Part shown: positions 11,948 through 25,315 of the stretch, in pieces
Layout: the number at the start of each line of letters is the position of its first letter
Position numbering within the stretch: the stretch's first letter is position 1
Assembly (NCBI GenBank): GCA_025450195.1
Contig: JANWHW010000012.1
Coordinates: 1 to 64,000, forward strand
From: Solirubrobacterales bacterium
GTDB lineage: Bacteria; Actinomycetota; Thermoleophilia; Solirubrobacterales; 70-9
Length of the DNA stretch: 64,000 bases
Direction: 5' to 3'
Notes under the pieces: model-generated
Database searches by the model: none
Told to the model about the DNA's origin: nothing
The model's input: only the letters and a program-made list of their open reading frames with translations
Made by a program: the position numbers and the translations under genes

Positions 11948-13006
11948 ATGAAGGGAATGGACACAACACACGTCGAGACGGTGAGCCCGCGGGGCCTCGA
12001 TCTCCAGGAGCGAGTGATCGAGATCAATCGCGTTGCCAAAGTCGTCAAGGGCGGGCGGCGATTCTCGTTCACGGCGCTGGTCGCCGTCGGCGACGAAGAG
12101 GGCGTGGTCGGGATTGGCTACGGCAAGGCTCGCGAGGTGCCGCTGGCAATTCAGAAGGCCGTTGAGAACGCCCGCAAGGACCTGATTCGCGTGCCCAAAT
12201 ACGGCCAGACGCTGACGCACAAGATCATCGGTCGCTTTGGGGCGGGGCACGTCGTCCTGCGGCCGGCCAGCCCCGGTACGGGAGTGATCGCCGGAGGCGG
12301 AGTTCGAGCGGTGCTCGAGCTCGGTGGCGTGCGGGACGTGCTGACCAAGAGCATCGGCACTCAGAACCCGATCAACTTGGTGAAGGCGACGATGGACGGC
12401 TTGATCAGGCTGCGTCGCCCCGAGGAGATCGCCGAGCTGCGCGGGTTGACCGTCGCCCAGGTGCTTGGAGTCGAGAAGGCCAAGGGCGCGACGGAGACCA
12501 TCGCCGCAGAAGGAGATCCGTCAGCTGCCCAGCCCGCGGGTCCTGACGCCGCAGGGGACGCGAGCGAGTCCTCGCCGGCGGGTCCTGACGCGGCAGGGGA
12601 CTCACCACCCCCTCCGGTAGCTAAAGCTTCCTCGGGGGCGGTGCCTCCTACCGCGCCACCCGCCGGAGAGGCCGATGCCGCGACAGCTGAACAGGCACCG
12701 GCCCCCGAAGCTGCCGTTGAGGAGAAAGCTGAGGAGCCCAGCTCCGTGCCACTCGCCGGAGAGGCCGATGCCGCGGCAGCTGAGGGAACTCCAGCCGCGG
12801 AGGAGGCTCCAGCGGTAGAGACACAAGCGGTAGAGGTCCCTGTTGCCGAGGCTCCGGCACCCGAGGCGGAGACGCCCGCCGCTGAGGAGGCTGTGGCTGC
12901 TGAGTCGGAGGTGCCTGCCGAGGAGCCAAAAGCTGAGGAGTCGCCGGTCGCTGAGGAGAAAGCTCCCGAGGGGGAGGCTAAGCCTGAGGAGAGCGAGCCG
13001 TCGTGA
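11948..13006 (+). CDS. rpsE: 30S ribosomal protein S5 with ~170 aa Pro/Ala/Glu-rich C-terminal extension
   Basis: S5 core [38 protein letters not shown]..; extension from ~aa 185. Confidence 0.95.
   Translation: MKGMDTTHVETVSPRGLDLQERVIEINRVAKVVKGGRRFSFTALVAVGDEEGVVGIGYGKAREVPLAIQKAVENARKDLIRVPKYGQTLTHKIIGRFGAGHVVLRPASPGTGVIAGGGVRAVLELGGVRDVLTKSIGTQNPINLVKATMDGLIRLRRPEEIAELRGLTVAQVLGVEKAKGATETIAAEGDPSAAQPAGPDAAGDASESSPAGPDAAGDSPPPPVAKASSGAVPPTAPPAGEADAATAEQAPAPEAAVEEKAEEPSSVPLAGEADAAAAEGTPAAEEAPAVETQAVEVPVAEAPAPEAETPAAEEAVAAESEVPAEEPKAEESPVAEEKAPEGEAKPEESEPS
12575..12666. repeat. Copy A of ~92-bp palindromic-ended repeat, within the rpsE coding extension
   Basis: ccggcgggt...acccgccgg ends; 33-bp exact core ccccctccggtagctaaagcttcctcgggggcg shared with 20255-20347. 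Confidence 0.85.
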
Positions 13007-13182
13007 GCGCGCTGACCATCAAGCAGGTGCGGTCTGCCAATGGGGCAAATCCCAGCCAGAAAGCCACGCTTAGCGCGCTTGGCCTGGGACGGATTGGGAA
13101 GGCGGTGGAGCGCAAGGACTCGCCGCAGCTGCAGGGACAGATCCGGGTCGTTTCGCACTTGGTTCAGGTTGACGGTGGCTGA
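13003..13182 (+). CDS. rpmD: 50S ribosomal protein L30
   Basis: GTG start overlapping the rpsE stop; translation [59 protein letters not shown]; not in the supplied ORF track. Confidence 0.9.
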   Translation: MSALTIKQVRSANGANPSQKATLSALGLGRIGKAVERKDSPQLQGQIRVVSHLVQVDGG

Positions 13183-13702
13183 GCCAGAGGCGAAAGCCAA
13201 AGACGCCGCAGCACCGACCGAGCGCTCCCAGGAGATTGGCCTTCATAACCTGAAGCCGAAGCCGGGGTCCCGCAAGCCGCGCAAGCGGATCGGGCGTGGC
13301 GAGGGCAGCACCGGCAAGACTTCGGGCCGCGGCCACAAGGGGGCCGGCTCTCGCTCGGGCTCGAAGCGCAAGGCGGGCTATGAGGGCGGGCAGAACCCGA
13401 TTCACATGCGGATGCGAAAGCTGCGCGGCCCGCACATGAAGAAGTCGATGCCGTTTGAGCGGTTTCGAACCAAGACGCAACCCGTGAACGTCGGCGACCT
13501 CGAGGATCGTTTCGATGCCGGTGCGGAGGTGACGCTGGAGTCCCTGAGGGAAAAGGGCCTCGCCAAGCGCTCCCATCCGGTCAAGATTCTCGCCAGCGGC
13601 GATATCTCGAAGGAGCTCGCGGTCCACGCACACGCCTTTAGCGAGGCCGCCAAGCAGAAGATCGAGGCGGCCGGCGGTTCCTGCCACACTCTGGAGTCGT
13701 AA
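13175..13702 (+). CDS. rplO: 50S ribosomal protein L15
   Basis: IGLHNLKPKPGSRKPRKRIGRGEGSTGKTSGRGHKGAGSRSG. Confidence 0.95.
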   Translation: MAEPEAKAKDAAAPTERSQEIGLHNLKPKPGSRKPRKRIGRGEGSTGKTSGRGHKGAGSRSGSKRKAGYEGGQNPIHMRMRKLRGPHMKKSMPFERFRTKTQPVNVGDLEDRFDAGAEVTLESLREKGLAKRSHPVKILASGDISKELAVHAHAFSEAAKQKIEAAGGSCHTLES

Positions 13703-14970
13703 TGCTGAGGACCATCGCGAATGCCTTCAGCGTCCCCGAAATTCGCAGGAAGCTCGCCTTCACGGCGGCGATGCTGCTGCTCTACCGGCTTGGTTCCTTC
13801 ATACCGGCCCCCGGGGTCGACACCGACGCGGTCAAGGACCTTTCAAACAACTTCGGTGGCGACAATATCCTCGGCTTCCTCAGCCTCTTCTCCGGTGGCG
13901 CGCTGGAACGGCTCTCGCTTTTCGCGCTGGGGATCATGCCCTACATCACCGCATCGATCATCTTGCAGCTGCTGACGGTGGTCATACCCTCGCTGGAGAA
14001 GCTCCAGAAAGAAGGCGAGGTCGGCCAGCAGAAGATCACCCAGTACACGCGCTACCTCACCGTCGGGCTCGCCTTCGCACAGTCCTGGGGCTTCGTCCTC
14101 CTCTTCAGCTCCTTCGGCGACAAAGCCGGGACCGACGCACTCAGTCTTACCGGTCCCAAAATCCTGCTAACCGTGATCTGCCTTACGGCCGGCTGCACGC
14201 TTGTGATGTGGATGGGTGAGCTGATCACCCAGCGAGGGATCGGCAACGGCATCTCCCTGATGATCTTCGCCTCGATCGTCTCGGGCCTGCCAACCGGGAT
14301 CCAGGCTTGGTGGAGCAATCCCGATCAGGTTTTCGTGGTGATGATGCCCTTCGTGGCGCTGGCCGTGATCGTGGCGATCGTCTTCGTCCAGGAGGGCCAG
14401 CGCAGGATTCCCGTCCAGTACGCGAAACGCATGGTGGGTCGCAAAATGACAGCGGGAGGGTCGACCTACCTGCCGCTGAGGGTCAACATGGCCGGAGTCA
14501 TCCCGGTTATCTTCGCCGCGTCGATCATGGCGTTCCCCCCGACTATCGGCCAGCTGCTCAACACCCCGGCCGCGCTGGATTTCGCCGCCTTCTTCAGCCC
14601 CAATAGCTGGGCCTATGTGGCTGGCGAGGTGTTCTTCATCATCATCTTCACCTACTTCTATACGGCGGTCACCTTCAATCCGGTCGAGCAGGCCGACAAC
14701 CTGAGGAAATACGGCGGGTTCATCCCAGGTGTGCGGCCCGGGAGGCCAACCGCCGAATACCTGGACCGGATCCTTTCGAGGCTGACCTTCCCTGGCGCTC
14801 TTTATCTCGGTGCGGTGGCGGCGCTGCCGACAATCCTGATTAGCCAGACCTCGGCCAACTTCTATTTCGGCGGCACCTCGATCCTGATCGTGGTTGGCGT
14901 CGCCCTGGAAACGGTCAAGCAGCTCGAGGCGCAGCTGATGATGCGCAACTACGAGGGCTTCCTCAAATAG
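13702..14970 (+). CDS. secY: Protein translocase subunit SecY
   Basis: Multi-TM, LSLFSGGALERLSLFALGIMPYITASIILQLL. Confidence 0.97.
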   Translation: MLRTIANAFSVPEIRRKLAFTAAMLLLYRLGSFIPAPGVDTDAVKDLSNNFGGDNILGFLSLFSGGALERLSLFALGIMPYITASIILQLLTVVIPSLEKLQKEGEVGQQKITQYTRYLTVGLAFAQSWGFVLLFSSFGDKAGTDALSLTGPKILLTVICLTAGCTLVMWMGELITQRGIGNGISLMIFASIVSGLPTGIQAWWSNPDQVFVVMMPFVALAVIVAIVFVQEGQRRIPVQYAKRMVGRKMTAGGSTYLPLRVNMAGVIPVIFAASIMAFPPTIGQLLNTPAALDFAAFFSPNSWAYVAGEVFFIIIFTYFYTAVTFNPVEQADNLRKYGGFIPGVRPGRPTAEYLDRILSRLTFPGALYLGAVAALPTILISQTSANFYFGGTSILIVVGVALETVKQLEAQLMMRNYEGFLK

Positions 14971-14980
14971 CCGTCGGCCG

Positions 14981-15661
14981 ATGTCGGGGTTGAACCTAGT
15001 GCTGCTGGGCCCGCCGGGCTCCGGCAAGGGGACGCAGGGCGAGCGGCTGCAGGAAGACCTGCGGCTTCCCTACTACGCGACCGGGGACATCCTGCGGGCG
15101 GCGGTGCGCGACGAAACCGAGCTTGGGCGCACGGCCAAGGAGTACATGGACCGGGGCGATTTGGTGCCCGATGACGTGATCGTTGGGGCAATCGGCGAGA
15201 GGCTCGCCTTGCCCGAGGCGGCCGATGGCTTCATCCTGGATGGATTCCCTCGCACCGTTCCGCAAGCCGAGGCCCTCGCCGCCGCTCTGTCCGCACTCGG
15301 CAAGGGGCTGACCACTGTCCTCTTGGTTGACGTCGACGATGGCGAGGTCATGAAGCGATTGGGAGGCCGGCGCACCTGCGCCGAGAACGGCCATGTCTTC
15401 CATATCGAGTTCAACCCGCCACAACAGGACGGCGTTTGCGACGTCGACGGCAGCACCCTGATCGTTCGCGACGACGACAAGCCCGATGTGATCGGTCGTC
15501 GGCTCGATCAGTACCACGAGAAGACCGAGCCGCTCATCGCCTTCTATGACCACCAGAGCCTGCTGCGGCGTGTTGACGGTTCCGCCGCTCCGGAGGAGGT
15601 CGCGACAGAGATCCATCGCATGCTCGCCACTCTGAAGCTGGAAGGCGACGAGGCTCTCTAG
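14981..15661 (+). CDS. adk: Adenylate kinase
   Basis: LVLLGPPGSGKGTQGERL...DGFPRTVPQAEAL. Confidence 0.97.
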   Translation: MSGLNLVLLGPPGSGKGTQGERLQEDLRLPYYATGDILRAAVRDETELGRTAKEYMDRGDLVPDDVIVGAIGERLALPEAADGFILDGFPRTVPQAEALAAALSALGKGLTTVLLVDVDDGEVMKRLGGRRTCAENGHVFHIEFNPPQQDGVCDVDGSTLIVRDDDKPDVIGRRLDQYHEKTEPLIAFYDHQSLLRRVDGSAAPEEVATEIHRMLATLKLEGDEAL

Positions 15662-15693
15662 GTGGCCAGCGAAGGACCCTGCGTGCGTACCGG

Positions 15694-16452
15694 ATGATTA
15701 TCCGCAAGACCCCTGAGCAGATTGAGAAGATGGCTGCGGCCGGTCGGATTCTGACTCGCTGCCTGCAGATGCTTGCCACCAAGGTGCGGGCCGGCGTGAC
15801 GACGGCGGAGCTCGACGAAGCTGCCGAGAAGTTCATCCGCTCGCAGGGTGCCGAGCCCGCCTTCAAGGGGTATCGGGGATTCCCGGGCTCGATTTGTGCG
15901 TCCCCGAACTCCCTGGTGGTTCACGGCATCCCAGGGCCCTATGAGTTGAAGCGCGGTGATGTCATCTCGATTGACGTCGGTGTCATCAACGAGGGTTGGG
16001 TGGCGGATGCGGCGATTACGGTTCCGGTGGGCAAGGTCGACCCCGAGGCCGACAAGCTGCTTGAGGTGACGAGGGCCGCGCTGTTTGCCGGTGCGGAGCA
16101 GGTGCAGTCGGGCAATCACCTCGGCGATGTCTCCTCTGCGATCCAGCGAGCGGTCGAGGACGAGGGCCTCTCGATCATCCGCACGCTCGTCGGGCACGGG
16201 ATCGGCCGCGAGATGCACGAGGACCCGCAGGTCCCCAACTTCGGAGAGCCCGGCAAGGGCCCTCTGCTCGAGGAGGGAACGGTGCTTGCGATCGAGCCGA
16301 TGGTCAACGTCGGCGGTCCTCTGGTGCGAATGGGCGACGACGGGTGGGCCGTGTACTCCGAGGATGGGTCGCTGGCCGCGCACTTCGAGTTCACGGTTGC
16401 CGTCACGCCCGAGGGCCCGCGGATCCTTACCCCCTGGCACGAAGACGATTAG
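15694..16452 (+). CDS. map: Methionine aminopeptidase type I
   Basis: MIIRKTPEQIEKMAAAGRI...ISIDVGVINEGWVADAAITVPVG...GHGIGREMHEDPQVPNF. Confidence 0.96.
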   Translation: MIIRKTPEQIEKMAAAGRILTRCLQMLATKVRAGVTTAELDEAAEKFIRSQGAEPAFKGYRGFPGSICASPNSLVVHGIPGPYELKRGDVISIDVGVINEGWVADAAITVPVGKVDPEADKLLEVTRAALFAGAEQVQSGNHLGDVSSAIQRAVEDEGLSIIRTLVGHGIGREMHEDPQVPNFGEPGKGPLLEEGTVLAIEPMVNVGGPLVRMGDDGWAVYSEDGSLAAHFEFTVAVTPEGPRILTPWHEDD

Positions 16453-16493
16453 GGCGCTTGGCCCCGCGAGGCGAAAGCTTCAGAATTAGCTGA

Positions 16494-17189
16494 ATGGGGG
16501 CCGATCGCTGGACTGAGGTCGATGACTATGTAAGTCGCCTGCTGGCGCCGCATGATGAGGCGCTGGAGGCGGCATTGAGGGCGAGCGGCGAAGCCGGGCT
16601 GCCCGAGATTCAGGTTTCGCCGCCGCAGGGTCAGCTGTTGACCTTGCTCGCACGGTCTCTTGGGGCGAAAGCGATTCTCGAGTTCGGGACGTTGGGCGGC
16701 TACAGCACGATCTGGCTGGGCAGAGGGCTGGCGGAGGGGGGACGCCTGATCACTCTGGAGGCGGACCCCGACTACGCTGAGGTCGCCCGCGGGAACATCG
16801 ACCGGGCCGGCTTGGCCGGGGTCGTGGACCTGCGGGTCGGGCAAGCCCTCGACGTGCTGCCGGGGCTGGAGGCCGAGGGCGTCGGACCGTTCGATCTCAC
16901 GTTCATCGATGCCGACAAGGCCCATACGCCCGAGTACTTCGCCTGGGCCCTCGAGCACGCTCGCCCCGGCGGCCTGATCGTCGCCGACAACGTTGTGCGC
17001 GACGGTGCCCTGGTCGATCTCGAGGATTTGAGCCCCACAATTGAGGCGCAGCGACGTTTCCATGAGATGCTGGCCATCGAGCCACGGGTCGATGCGACGA
17101 CCATCCAGACGGTTGGGAGCAAGGGATACGACGGTTTCACGATTGTCTTGGTCGGCGGAGCAGCGGCCTCAACCGGCTCTGACGCCTGA
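16494..17189 (+). CDS. SAM-dependent O-methyltransferase (catechol/caffeoyl-CoA OMT family)
   Basis: [47 protein letters not shown]. Confidence 0.9.
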   Translation: MGADRWTEVDDYVSRLLAPHDEALEAALRASGEAGLPEIQVSPPQGQLLTLLARSLGAKAILEFGTLGGYSTIWLGRGLAEGGRLITLEADPDYAEVARGNIDRAGLAGVVDLRVGQALDVLPGLEAEGVGPFDLTFIDADKAHTPEYFAWALEHARPGGLIVADNVVRDGALVDLEDLSPTIEAQRRFHEMLAIEPRVDATTIQTVGSKGYDGFTIVLVGGAAASTGSDA

Positions 17190-17243
17190 GGCACGCATCG
17201 AGGCGACGGCCCTCGAACGCGGTGCCCTGCTATCTTTCCCGGT

Positions 17244-17263
17244 CGGCCCGATGGGCTGTTTTT
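17244..17263 (+). terminator. Candidate intrinsic terminator between the O-methyltransferase and rpmJ
   Basis: cggccc-gat-gggctg stem followed by TTTTT. Confidence 0.5.
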
Positions 17264-17322
17264 GCCTGCTGCCCGACTCCTGGGGCATGCCGGAGACCTG
17301 TTGTCAGAACGAAACCGGAGCA

Positions 17323-17436
17323 ATGAAGGTTCGAGCTTCCGTAAAGCCGATGTGCGAAAAGTGCAAGGTCATCCGCCGCAACGGCGCGGTCTTGGTGATC
17401 TGCCAGAACCCACGACACAAGCAGCGGCAGGGATAG
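17323..17436 (+). CDS. rpmJ: 50S ribosomal protein L36 (zinc-type)
   Basis: [37 protein letters not shown]. Confidence 0.96.
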   Translation: MKVRASVKPMCEKCKVIRRNGAVLVICQNPRHKQRQG

Positions 17437-17439
17437 CGC

Positions 17440-17823
17440 GTGGCACGGATCGCGGGGATCAACATTCCGGTTGGCAAGCGGGTTGAAATCGGCCTTACCT
17501 ACATCTTCGGCATTGGCCGCTCGACCGCGCAGCAGATCCTGGCGCAGACCAAAATCGATCCCAACACTCTGGTCAAAGATCTGACCGAGGATGAGGTTGT
17601 GCGCTTGCGCGAGGCGGTGGAGCAGCACGAGGTTGAGGGAGACCTGCGCCGCGAGCGCTCCCAGGACGTCAAACGGCTGATGGAGATCGGCTCTTACCGA
17701 GGGCTGAGGCACCGGCGCGGCTTGCCCGTCCGGGGCCAGCGGACTAAGACCAACGCGCGCGGCCGCAAGGGTCCGCGCCGAATGAGCGTAGCCGGCAAGC
17801 GCAAAGCTCCGGGGCCCAGGTAG
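17440..17823 (+). CDS. rpsM: 30S ribosomal protein S13
   Basis: [25 protein letters not shown]...[22 protein letters not shown]. Confidence 0.97.
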   Translation: MARIAGINIPVGKRVEIGLTYIFGIGRSTAQQILAQTKIDPNTLVKDLTEDEVVRLREAVEQHEVEGDLRRERSQDVKRLMEIGSYRGLRHRRGLPVRGQRTKTNARGRKGPRRMSVAGKRKAPGPR

Positions 17824-17832
17824 AGAGCCGAG

Positions 17833-18234
17833 ATGGCAGCAGCAAAAAAACCCTCCAAAGGGCGCCCCCGGCGCCGTGTAAAGAAGAACATTGCCTACGG
17901 ACAGGCGCACATCAAGACGTCCTTCAACACCACGATCGTCACCCTGACCGACACTCAGGGCAACGTGATCGCCTGGGAGTCTGCCGGGTCGGCCGGCTTC
18001 AAAGGATCACGCAAGTCGACTCCGTTTGCCGCGCAGGTCACCGCCGATGCGGCGGCCAAGAAAGGCATGGAACACGGCCTCGAAAAGGTGGAGGTCTTCG
18101 CCAAGGGCGCCGGCTCAGGACGCGAGACCGCGATTCGCTCCCTGCAGGCGGCCGGCCTTGACGTAACCACCGTCAAGGACGTTTCGCCGCAGGCCCACAA
18201 TGGCTGCCGCCCCAAGAAGCGGCGGAGGGTCTGA
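17833..18234 (+). CDS. rpsK: 30S ribosomal protein S11
   Basis: [44 protein letters not shown]. Confidence 0.97.
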   Translation: MAAAKKPSKGRPRRRVKKNIAYGQAHIKTSFNTTIVTLTDTQGNVIAWESAGSAGFKGSRKSTPFAAQVTADAAAKKGMEHGLEKVEVFAKGAGSGRETAIRSLQAAGLDVTTVKDVSPQAHNGCRPKKRRRV

Positions 18235-18854
18235 TGGCTCGCGATACTTCTCCCCAGTGCAAGCAGTGTCGCCGCGAGGGGCAGAAGCTGTTCCTCAAGG
18301 GTGCACGCTGCTTTACGGACAAGTGCGGGGTGGAGCGGCGCTCCTACCCGCCGGGCGAGCACGGTCGCGGTCGCATGCGCCAGTCGGAGTACCGCGTGCA
18401 GCTGCGCGAGAAGCAGAAGACAAGGCGCTACTACCAGGTGCTGGAGAAGCAGTTCCGCGCCTACTACGAGAAGGCATCTCGCCAAGACGGCGTTACGGGA
18501 GAGAATCTGCTGCGACTCCTCGAGTCGCGTTTCGACAATGTCTTGGTGCGGCTCGGCTTTGCCGCGTCGCGGCGCCAGGCGCGCCAGCTGATCCGCCACG
18601 GCCACTGGCAGATCAACGGCCGTCGTGTTGACGTTCCGTCCTTTCAGGTACGGCCCGAGGATGTGATCTCGATCAAGTCCGGATCTGCCGCCACCGACAC
18701 GATCCGCGCTGCAACAGAGCTTATTTCGACCGTGCCGGCCTGGCTTCAGGCCGACCATGACTCCCTGACCGCCAAGGTCCTGCGCTACCCAGAGCGCGCG
18801 GAGATCTCGGCGCCGGTTCAGGAGCAGCTGATTGTCGAGCTGTACTCCAAGTAA
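18234..18854 (+). CDS. rpsD: 30S ribosomal protein S4 (Cys-rich, zinc-type)
   Basis: [23 protein letters not shown]; S4 domain [31 protein letters not shown]. Confidence 0.96.
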   Translation: [206 protein letters not shown]

Positions 18855-18889
18855 CCGGCAAATTCCTACACACGCATACCAAGGAACCC

Positions 18890-19864
18890 ATGACCACTGA
18901 TTTTCAGGTCCCTCGCATAACCTCAGAGAAGGCGGATGATCGCCAGGGCGTGTTCACCATAGAGCCCCTTGACAAGGGCTTTGGCTACACGTTCGGGAAC
19001 AGCCTCCGCCGTGTCCTGCTTTCCTCGCTAGGCGGCGCTGCGGTAACGAGCGTTCGCATCGAGGGCGTCTCGCACGAGTTCTCGAGCGTCCCCGGCGTCA
19101 AGGAGGACGTCACCGACATCGTGCTCAACTTGAAGGAGCTCGTCGTTCGCATGCACACCGATGCCGACGAGGTCGAGGCGCCACTGGTGGCCACCGGCCC
19201 AGGCGAGGTCAAGGCAAAGGACATCGATCTTCCCTCCGGCGTGGAGATCCTCAACCCCGATGCGCCGATCGCGACGCTCGAGAAAAAAACCAAGCTCGAG
19301 GTATATCTGACGATTGGACGTGGCCGAGGCTACTCGCCCGCGGAAGAGAACAAGGCGGACGATCAGCCGATCGGCGTCATTCCGATCGATTCGATCTTCT
19401 CGCCGATTCGCCGTGCCTCCTACGCCGTGTCGACTGCCCGAGTCGGTCAGCGAACGGACTTCGACAAATTGAACCTCGAGCTGGAGACCGATGGCTCGCT
19501 TGAGCCGGGGGCGGCGCTGCGCGAGGCGTCCGAGCTCCTGATCAAGACTCTGGCCATCTTCACTGACGCCGACCGGGTCGAGGAGCTGACTGCCCGCGAG
19601 CAGGTTGCCCTTCCGACCGATGGGCTGGCAAGCCACGGTGCCGACGGTGCAAGCAGCAACGGTCTCGACGAGATCCTGATCGAGGAGCTGGAGTTAGGTG
19701 TTCGCTCCTACAACTGCCTGAAGCGAGCGGGGGTGCAGACGGTCGGCGATCTGGTTCGCAAGACGCGGTCCGAGCTGAACGCGATCCCCAATTTCGGCCA
19801 GAAGTCGATCGAGGAAGTCATCGAGACCCTGCACTCTCGCGGCCTGGACCTTCGGCAGGACTAA
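18890..19864 (+). CDS. rpoA: RNA polymerase alpha subunit
   Basis: FTIEPLDKGFGYTFGNSLRRVLLSSLGGAAVTSVRI; C-terminal HhH LELGVRSYNCLKRAGVQTVGDLV. Confidence 0.97.
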   Translation: MTTDFQVPRITSEKADDRQGVFTIEPLDKGFGYTFGNSLRRVLLSSLGGAAVTSVRIEGVSHEFSSVPGVKEDVTDIVLNLKELVVRMHTDADEVEAPLVATGPGEVKAKDIDLPSGVEILNPDAPIATLEKKTKLEVYLTIGRGRGYSPAEENKADDQPIGVIPIDSIFSPIRRASYAVSTARVGQRTDFDKLNLELETDGSLEPGAALREASELLIKTLAIFTDADRVEELTAREQVALPTDGLASHGADGASSNGLDEILIEELELGVRSYNCLKRAGVQTVGDLVRKTRSELNAIPNFGQKSIEEVIETLHSRGLDLRQD

Positions 19865-19891
19865 GGAAGCGGCCGGGGCGGGAAGGAATCG

Positions 19892-20245
19892 ATGCGCCAC
19901 CGCAAGAAGCGCAACAAGCTAAGCCGCGATTCCGCGCATCGAGAGGCGCTGCTTGCGAATCTCTCCAAGCAGTTGATCGAGCATGAGCGAATCAAGACCA
20001 GCCAGGCGAAGGCCAAGGCGGTCAAGCCCGAGGTCGAGCAGCTGATCACACTCGCGAAGCGAGGCGACCTGCACGCCCGCCGCCAGGCGTTGGCGGCCCT
20101 GCACAACGACAAATTCATCGTGCACAAGCTGTTCGAGGAGGTTGCTCCGCGCTACGGGGAGCGGCCTGGCGGGTACACCCGCATCGTCAAGTTGGGTCCG
20201 AGGAAGTCGGACTCGACTGAGATGGTCTACCTCGAGCTGGTCTAG
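19892..20245 (+). CDS. rplQ: 50S ribosomal protein L17
   Basis: MRHRKKRNKLSRDSAHREALLANL...RPGGYTRIVKLGPRKSDSTEMVYLELV. Confidence 0.97.
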   Translation: MRHRKKRNKLSRDSAHREALLANLSKQLIEHERIKTSQAKAKAVKPEVEQLITLAKRGDLHARRQALAALHNDKFIVHKLFEEVAPRYGERPGGYTRIVKLGPRKSDSTEMVYLELV

Positions 20246-20254
20246 CCGCACTGG

Positions 20255-20347
20255 CTGGCGGGTCCTGTCGCCGCAGGGGACCCACCGCCCCCTCCGGTAG
20301 CTAAAGCTTCCTCGGGGGCGATCGCCCCCTACGGCGCCACCCGCCAG
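20255..20347. repeat. Copy B of ~92-bp palindromic-ended repeat between convergent rplQ and truA
   Basis: ctggcgggt...acccgccag 9-bp inverted ends; ~89% identical to 12575-12666. Confidence 0.85.
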
Positions 20348-20384
20348 ACAGACGGGAGATCGACTCAATGCAAGCCAGCTGGGG

Positions 20385-21119
20385 TCAGTCGTAGCTGACG
20401 GACTCCAAATACAGGCCGTGGGGTGGAGCTGTCTCGCCGGCCGCGGAGCGGGGGGCGCCCTTGAGGAGTTGTGCGAAGTCCTCGACCGTGCGGCGGCCGG
20501 TGCAGACTTCGAGCATGGTGCCGACCAAGACGCGGACCATGTTGCGCATGAAAGCGTCAGCCGCGATTTGGAACGAGCCGATGTCGCCGTCCCAGCTCCA
20601 GCCGGCTGCGAAGACGTTGCGCTCGAAGCGGACGTGATCGCTTTGGGTCGGCGTGAAGGCGGTGAAATCGTGTGTGCCGAGAAGGGCATCCGCACAGTCG
20701 TCGAGGGCGGCGCGGTCTAGAGCGTGTGGCCACCAGAGTGCGCGGCCTCGCTCGAATGGGCTGGGCGCTCGGGTGGCAAGTACGCGGTAGCGATAGGTGC
20801 GGGAAGTCGCATTGCGTCGCGCGTCGAACCGGTCGTCCACCGGGGCCGCGGCAGTGACGGCGATGTCGTCGGGGGCGAGGGCGTTGAGGCTGCGTGCCAG
20901 GTCGACCGGGACGGCGACCGAAGTCGCGAAGCTCGCCACCTGTCCGCGAGCGTGGACGCCGGTATCGGTTCGTCCGGCAACGGTTAGCTCGACCGGTTCC
21001 CTCAGCACTGTCGATAGCGCGGCCTCCAGCTCACCCTGCACGGTTCTCAGCCCCGGCTGCTTCGCCCAGCCCCGGAAGCCCGAGCCGTCATATTCGATAT
21101 CCAGGCGAACGGTTGCCAC
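20385..21119 (-). CDS. truA: tRNA pseudouridine synthase A
   Basis: VATVRLDIEYDGSGFRGWAKQPGLRTVQGELEAAL...VAGRTDTGVHARGQVASF; GTG start chosen. Confidence 0.95.
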   Translation of the reverse strand: MATVRLDIEYDGSGFRGWAKQPGLRTVQGELEAALSTVLREPVELTVAGRTDTGVHARGQVASFATSVAVPVDLARSLNALAPDDIAVTAAAPVDDRFDARRNATSRTYRYRVLATRAPSPFERGRALWWPHALDRAALDDCADALLGTHDFTAFTPTQSDHVRFERNVFAAGWSWDGDIGSFQIAADAFMRNMVRVLVGTMLEVCTGRRTVEDFAQLLKGAPRSAAGETAPPHGLYLESVSYD

Positions 21120-21182
21120 GCCGAGCAGTATGTAGAGGCGGCGCCCACGCCGCCGCCGCCCTTCGACCCTAAAATCGAGCGT

Positions 21183-25263
<4,081 letters not shown>

Positions 25264-25315
25264 TCAGGTGCCTGAGAGTAGCGCCCGCCGCTGACCGAGC
25301 CGAGTGAGATAATCC

